A stretch of DNA of 64,000 bases from positions 2,914,001 through 2,978,000 of the forward strand of contig NZ_CP025249.1 in assembly GCF_009930875.1 (NCBI RefSeq), read 5' to 3'. Source of the stretch: Actinomyces sp. 432. Its GTDB lineage: Bacteria; Actinomycetota; Actinomycetes; Actinomycetales; Actinomycetaceae. The notes below the pieces were generated by a model. The model had not been told where the DNA came from. It searched no databases and saw only the letters and a list, made by a program, of their open reading frames with translations. The position numbers and the translations under genes were made by a program. The stretch's first letter is position 1. Each line of letters begins with the position of its first letter. This document shows positions 60,240-64,000 of the stretch, piece after piece.

Positions 60240-63095
60240 ATGCATATCGCTACACGATTACAACGCGCGCTGCGGCCCGCCGCCGTCACCGCGGCACTGG
60301 CGCTCGCCGCCGTCGGCGCGGGAGCCTGCCTGCCCGCCGTCGGCGCCGCCGCGGAGCCCGCGGGCTCCGCAGCCGCCGATCCCTGGCGGCCCCTGGCCCA
60401 CTACACGCCCGAGATCAACTGGATGAACGACCCCAACGGCCTGGTGTACGTGGACGGCGAGTACCACATGTTCTACCAGTACAACCCGGAGGGCTCCCAG
60501 TGGGGCAACATGTCCTGGGGACACGCGGTATCCACCGACCTGGTGCACTGGGAGGAGCTCGACGTAGCCATCCCCTACACCGAGGACTACGGGGTGTTCT
60601 CCGGCTCGGCCGTCTACGACGAGCACAACACCTCCGGCCTGGGCACCGCCGACAACCCGCCCCTGGTGGCGGTGTGGACGCGCGCCGACAACCACAACGG
60701 CAACCAGTCCCAGTCGCTGGCCTACTCCACCGATAAGGGCCGTACCTGGACCACCTACAACGGCGGCGACCCGGTGCTGGACATCGGCTCCACCGAGTTC
60801 CGCGACCCCAAGGTGTTCTGGGACGAGGGCGCCGGGCGGTGGACGATGGTGGTGGCCCTGTCCGCCGACCACCAGGTGGCCTTCTACTCCTCGGACAACC
60901 TGATCGACTGGACCCGGCAGTCCACCTTCGGTCCCATGGGCGACACGAGTGCCGTGTGGGAGTGCCCCGACCTGTTCCCCATGGCGCTGGACGGCGACCC
61001 GAACAACGTCAAGTGGGTGCTGTCGCTGAGCGTGGCCGGCATGGGCCGGTACTTCACCGGGGACTGGGACGGCACCACCTTCACCGCGGACGCGCTGCCC
61101 AGCTACACCGGCGAGGGAACCGTCCTGGAGGACTGGGAGTCGGGCACCTACGCCGGCTGGACCACCACCGGCACCGCCTTCGGCCAGGCCCCGGCATCCG
61201 GGGACGCCACCGGGCACGTCGGCTCCTACTACGCGGACTCCTGGGGCGCGGGGGATGCGGACACCGGCACACTCACCTCCTCCCCCTTCACCATTGAGCA
61301 GGACTACCTGAATCTGCTGATCGGCGGCGGCAACCACCCCTATGACGCCACAGCCACCGCGGACGACAGCGGCGGGAGACTGCTGACCGGCTTCGACGCC
61401 GGCGACTGGGAGGGGTGGACCGTGACCGGCAACGCCTTCGGTGACGCCCCGCTGGCCGGCACCGCGCCCGGGCAGCAGGAGCTGATCAACATGCGGGGCA
61501 CGGGCGTGCTCAACTCCTTCTACGACGTCGGCACCGGCCAGGGCACCGATGCGTCCACCGGCACGGCCACGTCCCCGGAGTTCACCATTGACGCCGACTA
61601 CGTGAACCTGCTCATCGGCGGCGGCAACCACCCGGAGGCGGATGGCGGCGGCGCCACCGTGGTGCAGCTGCTGGTGGACGGCCAGGTGGTTCGCACAGCC
61701 ACCGGCCGCAACCTGGAGGAGCTCAACTGGCAGAGCTGGGACGTGTCCGACCTGCGCGGCACCACCGCCACGCTGCACGTGATTGATGACAACACCTCCG
61801 GCTGGGGCCACATCCTGCTGGACGAGGTGCGGTTGTCCGACCGCGCCGCCACCACTATCCCCAACAACACCTCCGTCAATGTGGTGGTGGACGGCGAGGT
61901 GGTGGCCTCGGCCACCGGCCCGCAGTCCGGCACCCTGGACTGGACCAGCCTGGACCTGCGTCAGTGGCGGGGCCGGGAGGCCACCCTGGTGATTGAGGAC
62001 AACAACCAGACCTCGGAGTGGGGCCACCTGCTGGTGGACACGATCGTCCAGTCGGATACGGCCGGCTTCAGCCAGACGCAGGCCATGCCGTACCTCGATT
62101 ACGGGCGCGACTACTACGCGGCCGTCACCTGGAACGGTGCGCCGGATGGCGAGCGGTACACGGTCGCCTGGATGTCCAACTGGGACTATGTGAACGCGAT
62201 TCCCACAACCTCGTGGCGCACGGCGATGACCATGCCGCGGCGGCTTGAACTGCGCACGCTGGACGGCGCCGCCCGGCTGAGTGCCGCGCCCGTGCCCGGT
62301 ATCGAGTCCCTGTACACCGGTGACGCGGTGGTGCTGGACGGCACCGCGATCCCGGAGGGCGCCACCGCCCTTGACGAGGCCGCGCAGGGCGCCGCCCTGG
62401 ACATCTCCCTCACTCTGGATCCGGGTGCTGCCGCCACCAGCGGCATCGTCGTGCACGCGGCCGACGGGCAGGGCACCGTCATCGGCTATGACGCCGAGGC
62501 CGGCGAGGTCTACCTGGACCGCACCGCCTCCGGCGCCACCGACTTCTCGGCGGCCTTCCCGAGCGTCGAGCGCGTGGGCGTCTCGCCCGACGCGGACGGC
62601 CTGGTGCCGCTGCGGGTACTGGTGGACGCCTCCTCGGTTGAGGTATTCGCTGCCGATGGCGCGGTCACCATTACCGATGCCGTCTACCCGCAGGCCGAGG
62701 CGGTCGGGGTGTCCCTGTTCGCGGACGGAGGTGCGGCCACGGCGGTGCAGCTGCGCATCAACCAGCTGTCGGACTACCGCGACGCCGCCCCGACACCCGC
62801 GCCGACGGCTACGGCGACGGCCGCCCCGACGGATACGGCTACAGCGGCGCCCGCCCCGACGGCGCCACCGACGCCTGCGCCGACGGCAGGAGCCGCTCTC
62901 CCGTCAGCAGCCTCCCCCACCACGGGCGGCGCAGGTGCCGCTAAGCCGACGGCGTCGCCGTCGGCTCCGGCTGCGGGCCAGGGCGCCCCGGGCTCGCTGG
63001 CGCGCACGGGTGCGTCCGCGCCGCTTGTCCTGGTCATGGCGCTGACCGCTGTGGTTGCGGGAGCAGGCCTACGCGGCTTGCGGTACCGCAACTGA
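60240..63095 (+). CDS. Cell-wall-anchored GH32 fructanase (levanase/inulinase type)
   Basis: 951 residues from ATG 60240; the ATG at 60234 touches the GAAGGAG box, so the second ATG has the right spacing. Signal peptide (about 1-38). GH32 propeller: nucleophile in NWMNDPNGLVYVDG, RDP in STEFRDPKVFW, acid/base in WECPDLFPM. The propeller is interrupted by about 320 residues (about 295-615) of repeated lectin-like modules marked by LNLLIGGGNHP and VNLLIGGGNHP, then resumes at QTQAMPYLDYGRDYYAAVTW. After the beta-sandwich comes a Pro/Thr/Ala linker and a sortase-like signal LARTG, hydrophobic helix and RYRN. It splits fructose from levan or inulin at the surface. Confidence 0.93.
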   Translation: MHIATRLQRALRPAAVTAALALAAVGAGACLPAVGAAAEPAGSAAADPWRPLAHYTPEINWMNDPNGLVYVDGEYHMFYQYNPEGSQWGNMSWGHAVSTDLVHWEELDVAIPYTEDYGVFSGSAVYDEHNTSGLGTADNPPLVAVWTRADNHNGNQSQSLAYSTDKGRTWTTYNGGDPVLDIGSTEFRDPKVFWDEGAGRWTMVVALSADHQVAFYSSDNLIDWTRQSTFGPMGDTSAVWECPDLFPMALDGDPNNVKWVLSLSVAGMGRYFTGDWDGTTFTADALPSYTGEGTVLEDWESGTYAGWTTTGTAFGQAPASGDATGHVGSYYADSWGAGDADTGTLTSSPFTIEQDYLNLLIGGGNHPYDATATADDSGGRLLTGFDAGDWEGWTVTGNAFGDAPLAGTAPGQQELINMRGTGVLNSFYDVGTGQGTDASTGTATSPEFTIDADYVNLLIGGGNHPEADGGGATVVQLLVDGQVVRTATGRNLEELNWQSWDVSDLRGTTATLHVIDDNTSGWGHILLDEVRLSDRAATTIPNNTSVNVVVDGEVVASATGPQSGTLDWTSLDLRQWRGREATLVIEDNNQTSEWGHLLVDTIVQSDTAGFSQTQAMPYLDYGRDYYAAVTWNGAPDGERYTVAWMSNWDYVNAIPTTSWRTAMTMPRRLELRTLDGAARLSAAPVPGIESLYTGDAVVLDGTAIPEGATALDEAAQGAALDISLTLDPGAAATSGIVVHAADGQGTVIGYDAEAGEVYLDRTASGATDFSAAFPSVERVGVSPDADGLVPLRVLVDASSVEVFAADGAVTITDAVYPQAEAVGVSLFADGGAATAVQLRINQLSDYRDAAPTPAPTATATAAPTDTATAAPAPTAPPTPAPTAGAALPSAASPTTGGAGAAKPTASPSAPAAGQGAPGSLARTGASAPLVLVMALTAVVAGAGLRGLRYRN

Positions 63096-63196
63096 CTTGC
63101 GGATTCGGGGGTATCCCGCATAAACGCAACCCATCCGTAACAGGACTCCCGCGGAATTCCGGGATTCTTGGGATGGATTAACCTGACGGGACGTCC

Positions 63197-63345
63197 TATG
63201 ATTGGACGCGTCGGAACGCTCGCGGCATCGAGGAGGTTCAGGGACTCTGACGACGTGCCGGTGCGTTTGGGGTTGACGCGTTTCAGGGACCGCGCCCCCA
63301 AATCCGACCGAGGCCCCGCGCCGATGGCGCGGGGCCTCCTTTATT
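63197..63345 (+). ncRNA. Candidate small non-coding RNA
   Basis: A good -10 box (TATGAT, 63197-63202; -35 weak) followed about 110 bases later by a perfect 12-bp terminator with TTTATT. No stop codon occurs between them in the frame starting ATGATTGGACG, so it is not a small gene with a proper end. A transcript of about 135 bases would result. The hairpin may equally be the fructanase terminator. Confidence 0.3.
63311..63337 (+). terminator. Rho-independent terminator
   Basis: AGGCCCCGCGCC, loop GAT, GGCGCGGGGCCT: 12 perfect pairs, followed by CCTTTATTCT. It is 216 bases after the fructanase stop, and no other coding gene ends near it on the plus strand. Confidence 0.85.
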
Positions 63346-63762
63346 CTCCGAGCTCCTGCGAACACGAGTTATCGGGTATCGAGGGTTATCAACACGCCGA
63401 TGAAGCAGGCGCTATCGGGGCCGCGGACACAATCAGGGTCGGTTATAAACAACAGGGCGCCCCGCGCAGCGAACGCCGGTCCGGATACGGCCGTGGCTCC
63501 GCATTGCGGGGTTGCCGGCACTAATGCGTGCGCGGTTCGGGCGTGTCGTGGGGGACGCGTCGCCGACCTCGTCGGCTTGGACCGTGTTCCGGCACTTGGA
63601 TCGCCCCCGACGCGCTTCCGACCGCAGGAACGCGTTCCAACTGGAGGGACGCGGGCCGAGTGGGCCAAGTAGGGGCCCGGGAGGGTGCGGGCGCCGGTCC
63701 CGGCCGGCCTCACCGCCGTCGGCCGGCGCACCGGGCGCCGAGTCCCGCGCGCGGCGGACCGA

Positions 63763-63888
63763 AGTGTCCAGAATCGGCATAAACGACTCCGACGTCACCG
63801 ACGACCACGGACAGAACGTTGAAATCATGCGGTTGTCAGACACGGCCCCAGCGGTCGCCAACGGCCTTTGTGCCGAATCCGGACACTC
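63763..63888. repeat. Inverted short-repeat element, copy B
   Basis: Left arm AGTGTCCAGAATCGGCATAA (63763-63782, then ACGACTCC); right arm in opposite orientation TTTGTGCCGAATCCGGACAC (63867-63886, then TC). The consensus aGTGTCCrGAwTCGgCAyAAA matches copy A at 41599-41722, with the same inward layout and about 85 bases between arms. Confidence 0.6.
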
Positions 63889-64000
63889 CACCCCCACGAC
63901 GGGGACGCCCGAGGAGCACACCACCCACCAGCACCCACAAATCGGAAGAGCCCCATAACCGGGAGGCTTCCGAGAAGCTCGTTGAACTCCAGCCGAGCAG

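Larger units (their letters stand above)
63096..64000. other. Intergenic stretch after the fructanase
   Basis: No convincing gene: several open frames cover 63168-63958 but their codon use is shadow-like and none has a ribosome site. Contents I can point to: a possible promoter TATGAT at 63197-63202, a strong terminator at 63311-63337, and an inverted repeat element at 63763-63888. The sequence 63520-63740 is GC-rich and shows nothing I recognise. Confidence 0.6.

Noticed and set aside
60258..62456. 732-residue minus-strand open frame
   Set aside because: Mirror of the GH32 gene; Val/Gly/His-rich, no start signal, while the plus strand has clear catalytic motifs.
63512..63958. 148-residue plus-strand frame near the window end
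   Set aside because: Low complexity, no ribosome site, contains the inverted-repeat element; several overlapping frames are equally open.

Overview
The window is a high-GC actinobacterial chromosome segment, most like an Actinomyces-type Actinomycetaceae. This is inferred from GC content, frequent GTG starts, a sortase-anchored fructanase, an MsmK-type ATPase and the ispF-cysS-rlmB order. It has two parts. Positions 1 to about 34.6 kb are most of a siphovirus prophage read almost entirely on the minus strand. Positions 34.7 to 64 kb are host chromosome. A tRNA-Thr(TGT) gene at 34680-34755 lies at the junction, with its 3' end facing the prophage, as expected for an integration site.

Prophage, read in transcription order (right to left). 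The immunity region holds a divergent CI-like/Cro-like regulator pair around three related operators (33574-33644), with an ImmA/IrrE-type metallopeptidase behind the repressor. Then come a BRO-N/KilAC antirepressor, an excisionase-like HTH protein, RecT, a DNA methyltransferase, a DUF4406 protein, a RusA-like resolvase, a sliding-clamp-like protein, a replication protein and SSB. These genes are tightly packed with ATGA/GTGA overlaps, and several very small genes sit inside the chain. A regulatory block (20.8-21.8 kb) carries two good sigma70-like promoters and an HTH protein. It is followed by a PLD-like protein, a P27-type small terminase, an HNH endonuclease, a second small-terminase-like gene, the large terminase, a portal/MuF fusion, prohead protease, HK97-type capsid, connectors, the major tail protein, tail chaperones with a -1 frameshift site, a tape measure with an NlpC/P60 domain, tail-tip proteins and an amidase endolysin cut by the window edge. 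A small opposite-strand gene at 19273-19497 looks like a moron. No integrase is in the window.

Host part: a DsbA-like thioredoxin protein, a Ser/Thr kinase, MsmK-type ABC ATPase, a DUF4032 protein, a small islet of unrecognised genes, rlmB-cysS-ispF, rlmC, a serpin lipoprotein, GNAT and HAD proteins, a DUF417 membrane protein, a mannose-family PTS operon (IIA-IIB-IIC-IID), nadE and a cell-wall-anchored GH32 fructanase. The PTS operon and the fructanase share a CAAATCGTTT(T)G element upstream, suggesting one fructan-use regulon.

Eight genes contain nine reading-frame breaks, each repaired by adding one base to a G/C run of four or more. The uniformity, across phage and host genes, points to homopolymer sequencing errors more than to real decay. 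These genes are listed as pseudogenes because the given sequence cannot encode the full product, with joined lengths stated.
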